64,000 bases of DNA from Microbacterium ureisolvens (lineage in GTDB: Bacteria > Actinomycetota > Actinomycetes > Actinomycetales > Microbacteriaceae), in NCBI RefSeq assembly GCF_019511645.1, contig NZ_JAEUAX010000008.1, positions 62,001 to 126,000 on the forward strand, in the 5' to 3' direction. How positions within the stretch are numbered: position 1 is the first letter of the stretch; every line of letters starts with the position of its first letter. Made by a program: the position numbers and the translations under genes. Below the pieces are notes generated by a model. That model did no database searches, had not been told where the DNA came from, and saw nothing but the letters and a program-made list of their open reading frames with translations. This document shows positions 18,801 through 26,806 of the stretch, in pieces.

Positions 18801-19145
18801 CTCCACCGGGGCCGCAGGCTCTTCGGCTGCGGGCTCCTCGGCGGCCGGTTCCTCCGCCGCGGGCTCTTCCGCGGCCGGCTCCTCCGCAGGCGGCGGGGTC
18901 GCAGCATCCGTCGATGTCGTGGCGGTCGTCGTGGCCTCTGTCGTTGCGGCGGGGTCTGTCGTCACCTCCTCCGCCGAAGCCGGGGACATGCCCGAGAAAA
19001 CGAGCGAACTCGCGACGATCGCCGCGAGTCCTCCCACATACCAGCGGTTCTGCAGCGCGATCCTGCGCTCCTGATTCCGCTCCTGACGCATGCGGCTGCG
19101 CAGACCCTCAGACTTCGAGGCGCGCACGAAAGTACGACTGAACAT
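15876..19145 (-). CDS. Large LPXTG-anchored surface protein with DUF11-like repeats
   Basis: A 1,089-residue protein. A long signal peptide with a charged N-region (about residues 1-56) precedes a Pro/Glu/Ala-rich stalk of repeated EEPAA units, then a globular domain (~residues 150-390) with WDRASGTGSSGFIIEI. Four or so ~150-residue beta-rich repeats follow, each with a W-x-I-x-K-[ST]-V-D opening, VTVTNPN-like strands and paired Cys. The C-terminus has the sorting motif LPATGGG, a hydrophobic helix and RRRRG. It is probably a fibrillar wall adhesin or structural protein. The ATG at 19145 has AAGGG 8 nt upstream; the longer frame to 19295 is rejected. TCCCCAA motifs precede it. Confidence 0.87.
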   Translation of the reverse strand: MFSRTFVRASKSEGLRSRMRQERNQERRIALQNRWYVGGLAAIVASSLVFSGMSPASAEEVTTDPAATTEATTTATTSTDAATPPPAEEPAAEEPAAEEPAAEEPAAEEPAAPVEEQKAEEPAAEEPAAPVAALAAPEEEDVVALACPPLFYGFEIDGDRPVNCGGQDWDSVPDASTNSHGPYKTTNDNSDPSTWYAAGSPSQHATILNAQAWSTTVDGDPILFAAWDRASGTGSSGFIIEITKAPTRSGGEGNVPQPDRSLGGTVFFMDQSGNDGTILRGVCTYTSTANYPGTCITSNFPANSFMGVTNADGTFVEVGLNLALLANVKPGCPPTLGSSVYIRSFTGNNNELGGNIQAWAGPLSITPPSTCVPLTATKTAVPSFVRDYNWQIEKTVDPASATVRPGENATFDYTVTVTPSAPIDSGYTVTGVITVTNTNPIDVPITGVTDSIPGAQCVITTQQLPVVPKNGGTAQVAYSCTLPSGTAGKNTATVTWDSSAIPAGSTNATADFTFAGVAPSTTTDASVTVSDTAAEFGGPKTVTDVTKPTVFEYSRDLGDDVAAGACKEYDNTASIAATSNQPVLSDSATVEVCTGENLTIEKNVVVSLTRTYAWDIEKSVDETVRTVDENGQATFNYVVEVTPGAATDSDWAMEGEIDVFNPNNEDVTATVTDVPSFEGASCTVTDGVDATIPANSTRTFEYTCSFSEDGPFITGSNKATVTWDADEASSPDSSADYTAQITEADWDMTLVNDTITVIDDMTDPENPVVLGTANWADGPQEFPYELTLDGVPGTCVDYTNTAWIEETGEQADETVTVCDYQDIMVSKTAEGSFDRDYDWTITKTVDHTSATVGAGASAKFAYTVTVTPTAAMDSNFAVWGTISVTNPNDVDVAITLEDALPGGECQVGGTDDLVIPAGTTVEFPYECTLADATAETAVTNTVDITWDAEELLGTSGAAEATADVDFAEVTPATTDATATVSDTAAEFGGEVVLNAVDGEKVFTYSRDLSTVNGACAKHPNTATVTPSDDEPVSASQSVEVCPAAQPPLPATGGGQVPPLLVLLSVLALLGGTTMLIVARRRRGEAKATL

Positions 19146-19226
19146 TTCCTTCACCCTTGGTCGAAACGACACAGGGTGCCCCAAGATGGAGCCCCTCCCA
19201 GCACGCAACGGCCAGCGAAGTAGGCG

Positions 19227-19266
19227 TCCCCAGTTGATCCCCAAATGGTTCGGCGTTCTCCCCAAA
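19227..19266 (-). promoter_or_regulatory. Helically phased TCCCCAA repeats upstream of the LPATG gene
   Basis: TCCCCAAA occurs at 19238-19245 and 19259-19266 and the variant TCCCCAGTT at 19227-19235 (minus strand TTTGGGGA). Start-to-start spacings of 11 and 21 nt equal one and two helical turns. The block lies 80-120 nt upstream of the start codon and may be an operator for a dimeric activator or repressor. Confidence 0.45.
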
Positions 19267-19373
19267 CACGAGCCGAAGCGTGTTCCCGCCGCCAAACGTA
19301 TTCGGGAGACCGCGGCGCGTCAAGGCGCCGCGCGAAAGTCGCGGTGTCTTCCGCGGTTGTCCTGAGCAGACGA

Positions 19374-19405
19374 AGGAGCGGCCCGGGTCGCCCCGGGCCG
19401 CTCCT
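19374..19405 (-). terminator. Terminator hairpin after the small antitoxin-like gene
   Basis: A near-perfect 14-bp stem (arm AGGAGCGGCCCGGG, 4-nt loop), 11 nt past the stop of the 72-residue gene. It separates it from the LPATG surface gene. Confidence 0.7.
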
Positions 19406-19416
19406 CCAAGATCGCG

Positions 19417-19635
19417 CTACTGGTTGCCGACCGCTCCGTCGACATTCCCGCGGATGTCGTCGACCGTGTCGTGGTGCTCCTCGGGCACGACCTTCTTCGC
19501 GAGCCCCGAGGCGCCGTCCAGCACCTTGTCGCTGATGTCCTCGGCCTGCTCGGACTTCAGGAACTCGCCGATCTTGTCCTTGTTCTGCTCATACAGGCCC
19601 TTGCCCTGATTGACGAGGTCGTCGAAACCGCCCAT
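19417..19635 (-). CDS. Small MT0933/Rv0909-like antitoxin family protein
   Basis: A 72-residue acidic, soluble protein ([21 protein letters not shown]...). The alternating charged helices and motif pattern ([32 protein letters not shown]) resemble the MT0933-like antitoxin family (PF14013), which is small, helical and widespread in actinobacteria. No toxin gene is adjacent, so the toxin-antitoxin role is unproven and a general stress or DNA-binding role is equally possible. The ATG at 19635 has GAAGGAG at 5-nt spacing. It is monocistronic, with a hairpin after it. Confidence 0.6.
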   Translation of the reverse strand: MGGFDDLVNQGKGLYEQNKDKIGEFLKSEQAEDISDKVLDGASGLAKKVVPEEHHDTVDDIRGNVDGAVGNQ

Positions 19636-19755
19636 GCTCACTCCTTCGCGCGCCTCCGGCGACGCGCCCAGCCCTATCCTGTCGGGACGGATGCCGCGGC
19701 GGAACCCCTGCGCGCCGCGCGGGTTCTCCCGGCGCGGCGGCGCCCGCAGAACGCG

Positions 19756-19789
19756 GAGAAGCCCCCGGGATCACTCCCGGGGGCTTCTC
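19756..19789 (-). terminator. tuf terminator
   Basis: A perfect 15-bp stem (arm GAGAAGCCCCCGGGA) with a TCAC loop, 22 nt past the EF-Tu stop codon. It is the strongest terminator-type hairpin of the str operon. Confidence 0.75.
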
Positions 19790-19811
19790 GCAGCAGTTGC
19801 GCCGAAGAACC

Positions 19812-21005
19812 TTACTTGAGGATCTTCGTGACCGTGCCGGCGCCGACGGTGCGGCCACCCTCACGGATGGCGTAGCCGAGGCCCTCCTCCATGGCGATCG
19901 GCTGGATCAGCTCGACCGTCATGTCGGTGGTGTCGCCGGGCATGACCATCTCGGTGCCCTCGGGCAGCGTGATGACGCCGGTGACGTCGGTGGTGCGGAA
20001 GTAGAACTGCGGACGGTAGTTCGTGAAGAACGGGTTGTGACGGCCGCCCTCCTCCTTGGACAGGATGTACGCCGTGCCCTCGAAGTTGGTGTGCGGGGTG
20101 ACCGAACCGGGCTTCACGACGACCTGGCCGCGCTCGACGTCGTCACGCTTGGTGCCGCGCAGGAGCAGACCACAGTTCTCGCCGGCCCAGGCCTCGTCGA
20201 GCTGCTTGTGGAACATCTCGATACCGGTGACGATCGTCTTCTGCGTCGGGCGCAGACCCACGATCTCGACCTCGGAGTTGATGGCCAGCGTGCCACGCTC
20301 GGCGCGGCCCGTGACGACCGTGCCGCGGCCGGTGATGGTGAAGACGTCCTCGATGGGCATGAGGAACGGCTTGTCCTTGTCACGCACCGGGTCGGGGATC
20401 GACTCGTCGACCGCCTCCATGAGCTCGAGGATCTTCGCGGTCCACTCGGCGTCGCCCTCGAGAGCCTTGAGGCCCGAGACGCGGACGACCGGAGCGTTGT
20501 CGCCGTCGAAGTCCTGCGACGAGAGGAGCTCGCGAACCTCGAGCTCGACGAGCTCCAGGATCTCCTCGTCGTCGACCATGTCCGACTTGTTCAGCGCGAC
20601 GAGCAGGTAGGGCACGCCGACCTGCTTGGCGAGCAGCACGTGCTCACGCGTCTGAGCCATCGGGCCGTCGGTGGCGGCGACCACGAGGATCGCGCCGTCC
20701 ATCTGAGCGGCACCGGTGATCATGTTCTTGATGTAGTCGGCGTGACCCGGGGCGTCGACGTGAGCGTAGTGACGCTTCGGGGTCTCGTACTCGACGTGCG
20801 AGATGTTGATCGTGATACCGCGCTGACGCTCCTCGGGAGCCGAGTCGATCGACGCGAAGTCGCGCTGCACGTTGGTGGCCGACGGGTACGTGTCGGCGAG
20901 CACCTTCGAGATTGCGGCGGTGAGCGTGGTCTTGCCGTGGTCGACGTGACCGATCGTTCCGATGTTCACGTGCGGCTTGGTGCGCTCGAACTTGGCCTTA
21001 GCCAC
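19812..21005 (-). CDS. tuf: Elongation factor Tu
   Basis: A 397-residue GTPase that delivers aminoacyl-tRNA to the ribosome. G1 GHVDHGKT, G3 DAPGH, G4 NKSD and the beta-barrel domains II and III are intact ([11 protein letters not shown]; the C-terminal [13 protein letters not shown]). The start is GTG at 21005 with GAGGAGG upstream. Only one tuf copy lies in this window, next to fusA as usual. Confidence 0.98.
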   Translation of the reverse strand: MAKAKFERTKPHVNIGTIGHVDHGKTTLTAAISKVLADTYPSATNVQRDFASIDSAPEERQRGITINISHVEYETPKRHYAHVDAPGHADYIKNMITGAAQMDGAILVVAATDGPMAQTREHVLLAKQVGVPYLLVALNKSDMVDDEEILELVELEVRELLSSQDFDGDNAPVVRVSGLKALEGDAEWTAKILELMEAVDESIPDPVRDKDKPFLMPIEDVFTITGRGTVVTGRAERGTLAINSEVEIVGLRPTQKTIVTGIEMFHKQLDEAWAGENCGLLLRGTKRDDVERGQVVVKPGSVTPHTNFEGTAYILSKEEGGRHNPFFTNYRPQFYFRTTDVTGVITLPEGTEMVMPGDTTDMTVELIQPIAMEEGLGYAIREGGRTVGAGTVTKILK

Positions 21006-21120
21006 TGGGTCCTCCTCAGGACGTTCGTGTAGAGGTTCCGGGCGCTGGTGTGCGCCGGTCGTCTACGGGGATATCTCCACCTTAGTAGAGACGGTTCTGG
21101 TGATTCTGTGTGAAGTTGTG

Positions 21121-21156
21121 CCGCCGGGATGCCGCGTCACCGAGGCATCCCGGCGG
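21121..21156 (-). terminator. Hairpin between fusA and tuf
   Basis: A perfect 13-bp stem (arm CCGCCGGGATGCC, 10-nt loop), 7 nt past the fusA stop. It is a GGATGCC-family palindrome and may reduce readthrough into tuf, which then needs its own promoter in the 115-nt spacer; I could not identify one convincingly. Confidence 0.6.
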
Positions 21157-21163
21157 AAAAGGG

Positions 21164-23278
21164 TTACTCGCCCTTGACCTTCTGGATGATCTCGTCGGCC
21201 ACGTTGCGAGGAACCTCGGCGTAGCTGTCGAACTCCATCGAGTAGACGGCGCGGCCCGAGGTCTTCGAACGCAGGTCGCCGATGTAGCCGAACATCTCGG
21301 ACAGCGGGACCAGCGCGCGGACGACCTTGACGCCCTGGGCGTCTTCCATGGACTGGATCTGGCCACGACGCGAGTTCAGGTCGCCGATGACGTCGCCCAT
21401 GTACTCCTCGGGAGTACGCACCTCGACGGCCATGAGCGGCTCGAGGATGACGGGGTTCGCCTTGCGGACGGCCTCCTTGAAGCCCATGGAGCCCGCGATC
21501 TTGAACGCCATCTCGGACGAGTCGACGTCGTGCGAGGCACCGTCGATGAGGATCGCCTTCACGCCCACCATGGGGTAGCCGGCGAGCACGCCGACGTTCA
21601 TGGCGTCCTGGAAGCCCTGGTTGGTCGGCTCGATGTACTCGCGCGGGATGCGGCCACCGGTGACCTTGTTCTCGAACTCGTACGTCTTGTCGGCCGTGAC
21701 CTCGAGGGGCTCCAGCGCGAACTGGATCTTGGCGAACTGACCCGAACCACCGGTCTGCTTCTTGTGCGTGTAGTCGTGACGCTCGACGGTCTTGCGGATC
21801 GTCTCGCGGTACGCCACCTGGGGCTTTCCGACGTTGGCCTCGACCTTGAACTCGCGCTTCATGCGGTCCACGAGGATGTCGAGGTGCAGCTCGCCCATGC
21901 CCTTGATGACCGTCTGGCCGGTCTCGGCGTTCTGCTCGACGCGGAACGTCGGGTCCTCTTCGGCGAGCTTCTGGATCGCGAGACCCAGCTTCTCCTGGTC
22001 GGCCTTGGTCTTCGGCTCGATGGCGACCTCGATGACCGGCTCCGGGAACGTCATCGACTCGAGGACGACCTGGTTCGCGCTGTCGGCCAGGGTGTCACCG
22101 GTGGTGGTGTCCTTGAGGCCGATGACCGCGTAGATGTGGCCCGCGGTGACCGAGTCGACCGGCATCTCCTTGTTGGCGTGCATCTGGAAGATCTTCCCGA
22201 TGCGCTCCTTCTTGCCCTTGGTCGCGTTGACGACCTGGGCGCCCGAGTCGAGGTGACCCGAGTAGACGCGGATGTAGGTGAGGCGACCGAAGAACGGGTG
22301 CGTCACGATCTTGAACGCGAGCGCCGCGAACGGCTCGTCGCGGTCGGCGTGGCGCTCGATGATGATCTCTTCGTCCTTCGGGTCCTTCGCCTCGATGGCG
22401 GGGACGTCGAGGGGCGACGGGAGGTAGTCCACGACGGCGTCGAGCATCGGCTGCACGCCGCGGTTCTTGAACGCCGAGCCGCAGAGCACGGGGTAGAGCT
22501 CCGAGGCGATGGTCAGCTTGCGGATGGCGCCCTTGATCTCGGCGACCGTGAGCTCCTCACCGCCGAAGTACTTCTCGAGGAGGTGCTCGTCGGACTCCGC
22601 GACCGTCTCGAGCAGCTTCTCGCGGTACTCGGCGGCCTTGTCGGCGAGGTCGGCCGGGATCTCCTGGATCTCGTACTTGGCGCCCATGGTCACGTCGCCC
22701 TTGGCGTCGCCGGGCCACACCAGGGCGCGCATCTCGACGAGGTCGATGACACCCACGAAGTCGTTCTCCGCGCCGATGGGCAGCTGGAGCACGAGCGGCT
22801 TGGCCTTCAGGCGGTTGACGATGGTGTCGACCGTGAAGTAGAAGTCGGCGCCCAGCTTGTCCATCTTGTTGACGAAGCAGATGCGGGGCACGTCGTACTT
22901 GTCGGCCTGGCGCCAGACGGTCTCGGACTGGGGCTCGACGCCCTCCTTGCCGTCGAAGACGGCGACCGCGCCGTCGAGGACGCGCAGCGAACGCTCGACC
23001 TCGACCGTGAAGTCGACGTGGCCGGGCGTGTCGATGATGTTGATCTGGTTCTTGTTCCAGAAGCACGTGACGGCGGCCGACGTGATCGTGATGCCGCGCT
23101 CCTGCTCCTGCTCCATCCAGTCGGTGGTGGCAGCGCCGTCGTGCGTCTCGCCGATCTTGTGGTTGACGCCCGTGTAGAACAGGATGCGCTCGGTCGTCGT
23201 CGTCTTGCCGGCATCGATGTGCGCCATAATGCCGATGTTGCGGACCTTGTTGAGGTCGGTGAGCACTTCTTGTGCCAC
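21164..23278 (-). CDS. fusA: Elongation factor G
   Basis: A 704-residue translocase with five domains. G1 [17 protein letters not shown]3 DTPGHVDF and G4 NKMDKLG are canonical; domain IV contains [11 protein letters not shown] and the C-terminal GRAVYSMEF is typical. The start is GTG at 23278 preceded by AAGGA. It is in the str operon order rpsL-rpsG-fusA-tuf. Confidence 0.98.
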   Translation of the reverse strand: MAQEVLTDLNKVRNIGIMAHIDAGKTTTTERILFYTGVNHKIGETHDGAATTDWMEQEQERGITITSAAVTCFWNKNQINIIDTPGHVDFTVEVERSLRVLDGAVAVFDGKEGVEPQSETVWRQADKYDVPRICFVNKMDKLGADFYFTVDTIVNRLKAKPLVLQLPIGAENDFVGVIDLVEMRALVWPGDAKGDVTMGAKYEIQEIPADLADKAAEYREKLLETVAESDEHLLEKYFGGEELTVAEIKGAIRKLTIASELYPVLCGSAFKNRGVQPMLDAVVDYLPSPLDVPAIEAKDPKDEEIIIERHADRDEPFAALAFKIVTHPFFGRLTYIRVYSGHLDSGAQVVNATKGKKERIGKIFQMHANKEMPVDSVTAGHIYAVIGLKDTTTGDTLADSANQVVLESMTFPEPVIEVAIEPKTKADQEKLGLAIQKLAEEDPTFRVEQNAETGQTVIKGMGELHLDILVDRMKREFKVEANVGKPQVAYRETIRKTVERHDYTHKKQTGGSGQFAKIQFALEPLEVTADKTYEFENKVTGGRIPREYIEPTNQGFQDAMNVGVLAGYPMVGVKAILIDGASHDVDSSEMAFKIAGSMGFKEAVRKANPVILEPLMAVEVRTPEEYMGDVIGDLNSRRGQIQSMEDAQGVKVVRALVPLSEMFGYIGDLRSKTSGRAVYSMEFDSYAEVPRNVADEIIQKVKGE

Positions 23279-23311
23279 GGGGTGTCCTTAGCTGTTGAAG
23301 ATGGTAGCGGG

Positions 23312-23344
23312 CCCGCCGCTCCCGCTGGTCGCGGGAGCGGCGGG
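23312..23344 (-). other. Hairpin between rpsG and fusA
   Basis: A perfect 14-bp stem (arm CCCGCCGCTCCCGC, 5-nt loop) in the 74-nt spacer before fusA, inside the operon. It could act as a processing site or attenuator controlling EF-G relative to S7/S12. Confidence 0.55.
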
Positions 23345-23352
23345 GATGCTGG

Positions 23353-23823
23353 TTACCAGCGGTAGTGCGCGAAGGCGCGGTTCGACTCGGCCATCTTGTG
23401 GGTGTCTTCGCGGCGCTTGACCGCGGCACCGAGGCCGTTCGAGGCGTCCAGGATCTCGTTCTGGAGGCGCTCGGTCATCGTCTTCTCACGACGGCCCTTG
23501 GCGTAGCTCACGAGCCAGCGGAGGGCGAGGGTGTTGGCGCGGTGAGGCTTGACCTCGACCGGCACCTGGTAGGTCGAGCCACCGACGCGGCGCGACTTGA
23601 CCTCGAGGGTCGGGCGCACGTTGTCGAGCGCCTTCTTGAGCGTGGCGACGGCGTCCTGGCCGTTCTTCGCCTCGACACCCTTGAGGGCGTTGTACACGAT
23701 CGACTCGGCGAGCGACTTCTTGCCGTCGACGAGGATCTTGTTCACGAGCTGGCTGACGATCGGTGCGCCGTAGACCGGGTCGTTGACGACGGGGCGCTTC
23801 GGGGCGGGTCCCTTACGAGGCAT
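23353..23823 (-). CDS. rpsG: 30S ribosomal protein S7
   Basis: A 156-residue primary 16S rRNA-binding protein starting [19 protein letters not shown]. The S7 signature [19 protein letters not shown] is present. It lies 5 nt after rpsL. In E. coli S7 represses the str operon; conservation here is unknown. Confidence 0.98.
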   Translation of the reverse strand: MPRKGPAPKRPVVNDPVYGAPIVSQLVNKILVDGKKSLAESIVYNALKGVEAKNGQDAVATLKKALDNVRPTLEVKSRRVGGSTYQVPVEVKPHRANTLALRWLVSYAKGRREKTMTERLQNEILDASNGLGAAVKRREDTHKMAESNRAFAHYRW

Positions 23824-23828
23824 CTTTC

Positions 23829-24197
23829 TCAGCCCTTCTTCGCGCCGTAGCGGCTGCGAGCCTGCTTACGGTTCTTGACTGCCTGGGTGTCGAGCGCACC
23901 GCGGACGATCTTGTAGCGGACACCGGGGAGGTCCTTCACACGACCGCCGCGCACCAGCACGAGCGAGTGCTCCTGCAGGTTGTGGCCCTCGCCGGGGATG
24001 TACGCGGTGACCTCGGTGCCGTTGCGGAGCTTGACACGGGCGACCTTGCGCATCGCCGAGTTCGGCTTCTTCGGGGTGGTGGTGTACACGCGGGTGCAGA
24101 CACCCGCCTGCTGCGGGTTCGCCTTGAGCGCCGGCGCCTTGGTCTTCGAGACCTTGGGCGAGCGACCCTTGCGAACCAACTGCTGAATGGTTGGCAC
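23829..24197 (-). CDS. rpsL: 30S ribosomal protein S12
   Basis: A 122-residue decoding-centre protein. The streptomycin-determining loops are wild type: TTPKKPNSA with K43 and [12 protein letters not shown] with K88, so no S12-type streptomycin resistance is indicated. The start is GTG at 24197 with AAGGAGA 4 nt upstream; the longer frame to 24563 reads back into the leader and is rejected. It is the first gene of the str operon with a ~270-nt leader. Confidence 0.98.
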   Translation of the reverse strand: MPTIQQLVRKGRSPKVSKTKAPALKANPQQAGVCTRVYTTTPKKPNSAMRKVARVKLRNGTEVTAYIPGEGHNLQEHSLVLVRGGRVKDLPGVRYKIVRGALDTQAVKNRKQARSRYGAKKG

Positions 24198-24578
24198 GTT
24201 CTCTCCTTGTTGAGCTGTGCGGTGCCTATCGGCTCCGCACAGGTGCTGCACGGTGACAGCGTCGTGGTCTCCCCCGCGGCTCATGGATCTTTCGATTCGT
24301 GACGCTGCGGGCTCACGCTGACCCACCGACGCGCCAGAATGACTGTCGCGCTTTTCGTTGGTGGGTATGCCGTGGGGGTGGCCTGTTCGCAGGCCGTTCC
24401 CTGAGATGCGGCGCTCGCGCCGGTTCCCGCACCGAGGCACGGTCGACGGCGCGCGTGAGCGCACACCCGATCCATGATACGTGGGTTTCGGGGGCCGGGC
24501 AAACGCAGAAGCACGCCGCAGGCGCAACCCCGTGACGACACGCCGCGGCACGACCGAGATCACCCTCGGCCGCGCCCA
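24198..24578 (-). other. str operon leader and promoter region, no gene
   Basis: This 381-nt gap between rpsL and the end of the kinase/MoxR operon contains the predicted str promoter (24474-24502) and a ~270-nt rpsL leader. No open frame with a plausible ribosome-binding site was found. No strong terminator for the upstream operon is visible. Confidence 0.6.
24474..24502 (-). promoter_or_regulatory. Predicted str operon promoter
   Basis: On the minus strand: -35 TTGCCC (24497-24502), 17-nt spacer, -10 TATCAT (24474-24479). It is upstream of rpsL-rpsG-fusA. Confidence 0.7.
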
Positions 24579-25157
24579 TCAGCCCGTCGTCAGCAGGGCG
24601 ATGAGTGCCAGCGCGGCGGCGATGACGAGGATGGATGCTGCGGCCACGACGGCGATCGTCCGCCGGCGGCGGCGACGCCTGCGGACCGCATCGGCGGCCG
24701 CGGTGTCGACGTGGTGCTGAGGCGCACGGCGGGCCGGCTCGGCGCGCACCGCGGTGACCGGAGGGACGGCGCGCGCCCGGTACGACGCGGATGCCGAGGT
24801 GGGCCGAGCGGCGACACGGCCGCGCGCGGGGGATGCTTGGGCGGCAGGTTCCGCGGCGAGCGACGGCGACGGAGCCCGCCTCGGCGCCGCGGAGGCGTCC
24901 ACAGGCTCAGGTGCCGGCGGATGCGCGGTGCGCCGCGGTCCGGCCGGCGCCGACTCGGTCGCGGCCTGCGTGGGCACCTCGGATTCCGAGGGGACGACCC
25001 ATCTGGCCGAGATCACGGTGGCGTCCGCCGCATCGGCCTGGACCTGGGCGCGCCGTGACGGCAGGGTCCGGTCGTCGGGCGCGTCGTCGTGCTCCGGCGC
25101 CGGCGCCGGGTCGTTCCGTCGGGAGAGGGCCGTGCGCTCGTCGTCGGGATCGATCAC
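24579..25157 (-). CDS. Tail-anchored protein of unknown function
   Basis: A 192-residue protein. It is low-complexity, Ala/Pro/Arg-rich and probably disordered for ~160 residues, followed by a basic cluster (RRRRRRRR) and a single hydrophobic segment at the extreme C-terminus (TIAVVAAASILVIAAALALIALL), predicting a C-tail anchored membrane protein with a cytosolic body. It is the last gene of the kinase-MoxR operon; its GTG overlaps the FHA gene by 4 nt. I do not recognise the family. Thr and Ser in the disordered part could be kinase targets, but that is a guess. Confidence 0.7.
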   Translation of the reverse strand: MIDPDDERTALSRRNDPAPAPEHDDAPDDRTLPSRRAQVQADAADATVISARWVVPSESEVPTQAATESAPAGPRRTAHPPAPEPVDASAAPRRAPSPSLAAEPAAQASPARGRVAARPTSASASYRARAVPPVTAVRAEPARRAPQHHVDTAAADAVRRRRRRRRTIAVVAAASILVIAAALALIALLTTG

Positions 25158-26806
25158 CCGTCGCTCCGCCGCAGCCGGACCTCGGCGTCGCCCAGCAGGA
25201 AGCGGTCGCCGGCTTCGACCTCGACGCCGGCGGGGGCCTCGACCTCAGTGCCCATCACGGTGGCGAACAGCACGCCGTTGGTGGAGTCGAGGTCGGTCAC
25301 GTACCACTTGTCGTCGCGCAGCTGGAGGCGCGCATGCGTCTTCGACACCGTGCCGTCCTGGATCGACACCAGCTGCGCGCCCGGGTGCTCCGGGTCGGCG
25401 GCGGGACGGCGGCCCAGGATGACGACCTCCGACGAGAGCGCCACCGGCTCGCCGGTCGGCGGCACGAGCGCCCAGTCGGTGCGCTTGCGGCGGGCGATGA
25501 TCGTCTCCTCGAGGGTGTCCTGGTCGTCGGGGATCTCGGGCTTGGTGTGGAACGCCGACACCGACGACCGCGCCGAGCGCGGGGAGCCGGCATCGGGCGC
25601 GCCGGAGATCGCCGACACCGGGCCGGAGGCCTCGGGGAAGGCGTCCGCCTCGCTCATCGGGGAGCGCGCGGGCGCCCATGGCTCGTGGTCTTCGTTCGAC
25701 GCCGACGGGGCCGGCACGCGCGTGACGGGCGGCCGGGTGATCCCCTCCTCGCCCGTCGTGGCGGCCTCGGGCGCCGTGAACGGCTCCGCGGCGGTGCGAG
25801 CGGGACCGGCGGTCGCCGCGGCCGCGGCGGCGGGCGGGACGGCCGCGAGCGGCGTGGCCGGCACCGCGGAGATCGGCGCGGGAGCGCCGGGCACGGCACC
25901 CGTGACCTCGTCGCTCAAGTCGATGCCGTCGAGCGCGAAGCCCTGCCAGCGGTCAGCGTCGCCGGAGCCGTTCCCGTTCCCGTTCCCGCTCATCTCGGCC
26001 GGCGGCGCGGAGACCGGGCGACCGGGCAGCGGCGGCGGCGTCCATCCCGCGGCGGGCGGGGCGACGTCGGCCTCACCGGATACGGATGCCGCGGCAGCGG
26101 GCGGGGCGGAAATACCGGGCACGGCGGGATTCACGGGCACGGCGGAGGTCACCGGCGCGTGGGCGACAGGCGGCGCGGGGGGAGCAGGCGGCATGGCGGG
26201 CGCGGGGGCCGCCGGCGCGGCACCGGGCGCGGGCTGAGCGTACCCCGACGGGGGCGCGAACCCGTCGCCCGCGCTGGTCGGTGCGGGCGGGAACGCCGGC
26301 GGCGCGGGTGGATAGGCCGTCGGCGCATCTGTCCGCGCGGACGCGGGAAAAGGCGGCAGCGACGCAAGACCGGCCTCGCCCGGGGTGCGGCGCGCACCGG
26401 CGCCGAAGGAGGCGCGAGTGGCGGCATCCGTCTCCCGTCCGACCCAGCGCGCACTCCCCCAGCCGACGATCGACGCCCAGACCGGGAACGCCAGGAAGCC
26501 GAGGACGGTCATGCCCGCGCCGTAGCCGAACGCGACGTTCACGCGGAACAGCGCGATCGCCCACACCACGAGGAACGCGATGTTGACGAAAGGGATGAAC
26601 GCCAGGATCACGAGCCACGGCGAGAGACCGGCGAGACGGAGCAGGACGATCGTGTTGAGGACCGGCACCCAGGCCTGCCAGGCCTCGACGCCGGACTTGC
26701 GGAACACCGCCGACAGCGCGAGCGCGGTCCAGACGTAGAGTCCGGCGAACAGGAGGAGGCTGATCAGGGTGCCTACGACGGCTGCGGTGGCATCTGGGGC
26801 GTTCAT
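25154..26806 (-). CDS. FHA-domain membrane protein
   Basis: A 550-residue protein. Residues ~8-125 form three or four membrane helices, followed by a ~300-residue Pro/Ala-rich linker (probably disordered) and a C-terminal FHA domain (about residues 445-548). The FHA residues that recognise phosphothreonine are present: GRRP, SKTHARL and DSTNG. FHA domains bind phosphothreonine peptides, so a link to the kinase in the same operon is plausible. The ATG overlaps the transglutaminase-like gene by 4 nt. The closest known architecture is the actinobacterial FHA/RDD-like group, but the membrane domain is not one I can name. Confidence 0.85.
   Translation of the reverse strand: MNAPDATAAVVGTLISLLLFAGLYVWTALALSAVFRKSGVEAWQAWVPVLNTIVLLRLAGLSPWLVILAFIPFVNIAFLVVWAIALFRVNVAFGYGAGMTVLGFLAFPVWASIVGWGSARWVGRETDAATRASFGAGARRTPGEAGLASLPPFPASARTDAPTAYPPAPPAFPPAPTSAGDGFAPPSGYAQPAPGAAPAAPAPAMPPAPPAPPVAHAPVTSAVPVNPAVPGISAPPAAAASVSGEADVAPPAAGWTPPPLPGRPVSAPPAEMSGNGNGNGSGDADRWQGFALDGIDLSDEVTGAVPGAPAPISAVPATPLAAVPPAAAAAATAGPARTAAEPFTAPEAATTGEEGITRPPVTRVPAPSASNEDHEPWAPARSPMSEADAFPEASGPVSAISGAPDAGSPRSARSSVSAFHTKPEIPDDQDTLEETIIARRKRTDWALVPPTGEPVALSSEVVILGRRPAADPEHPGAQLVSIQDGTVSKTHARLQLRDDKWYVTDLDSTNGVLFATVMGTEVEAPAGVEVEAGDRFLLGDAEVRLRRSDG

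Noticed and set aside
13246..19223. Very long plus-strand open frames across the surface-protein region
   Set aside because: They are antisense to the LPATG and LAATG genes and to rplC, have no ribosome-binding sites, and reflect lack of stop codons in GC-rich sequence.
23829..24563. Long version of S12 starting near 24563
   Set aside because: The extension covers the predicted promoter and leader; the GTG at 24197 has a strong ribosome-binding site and yields the canonical length.
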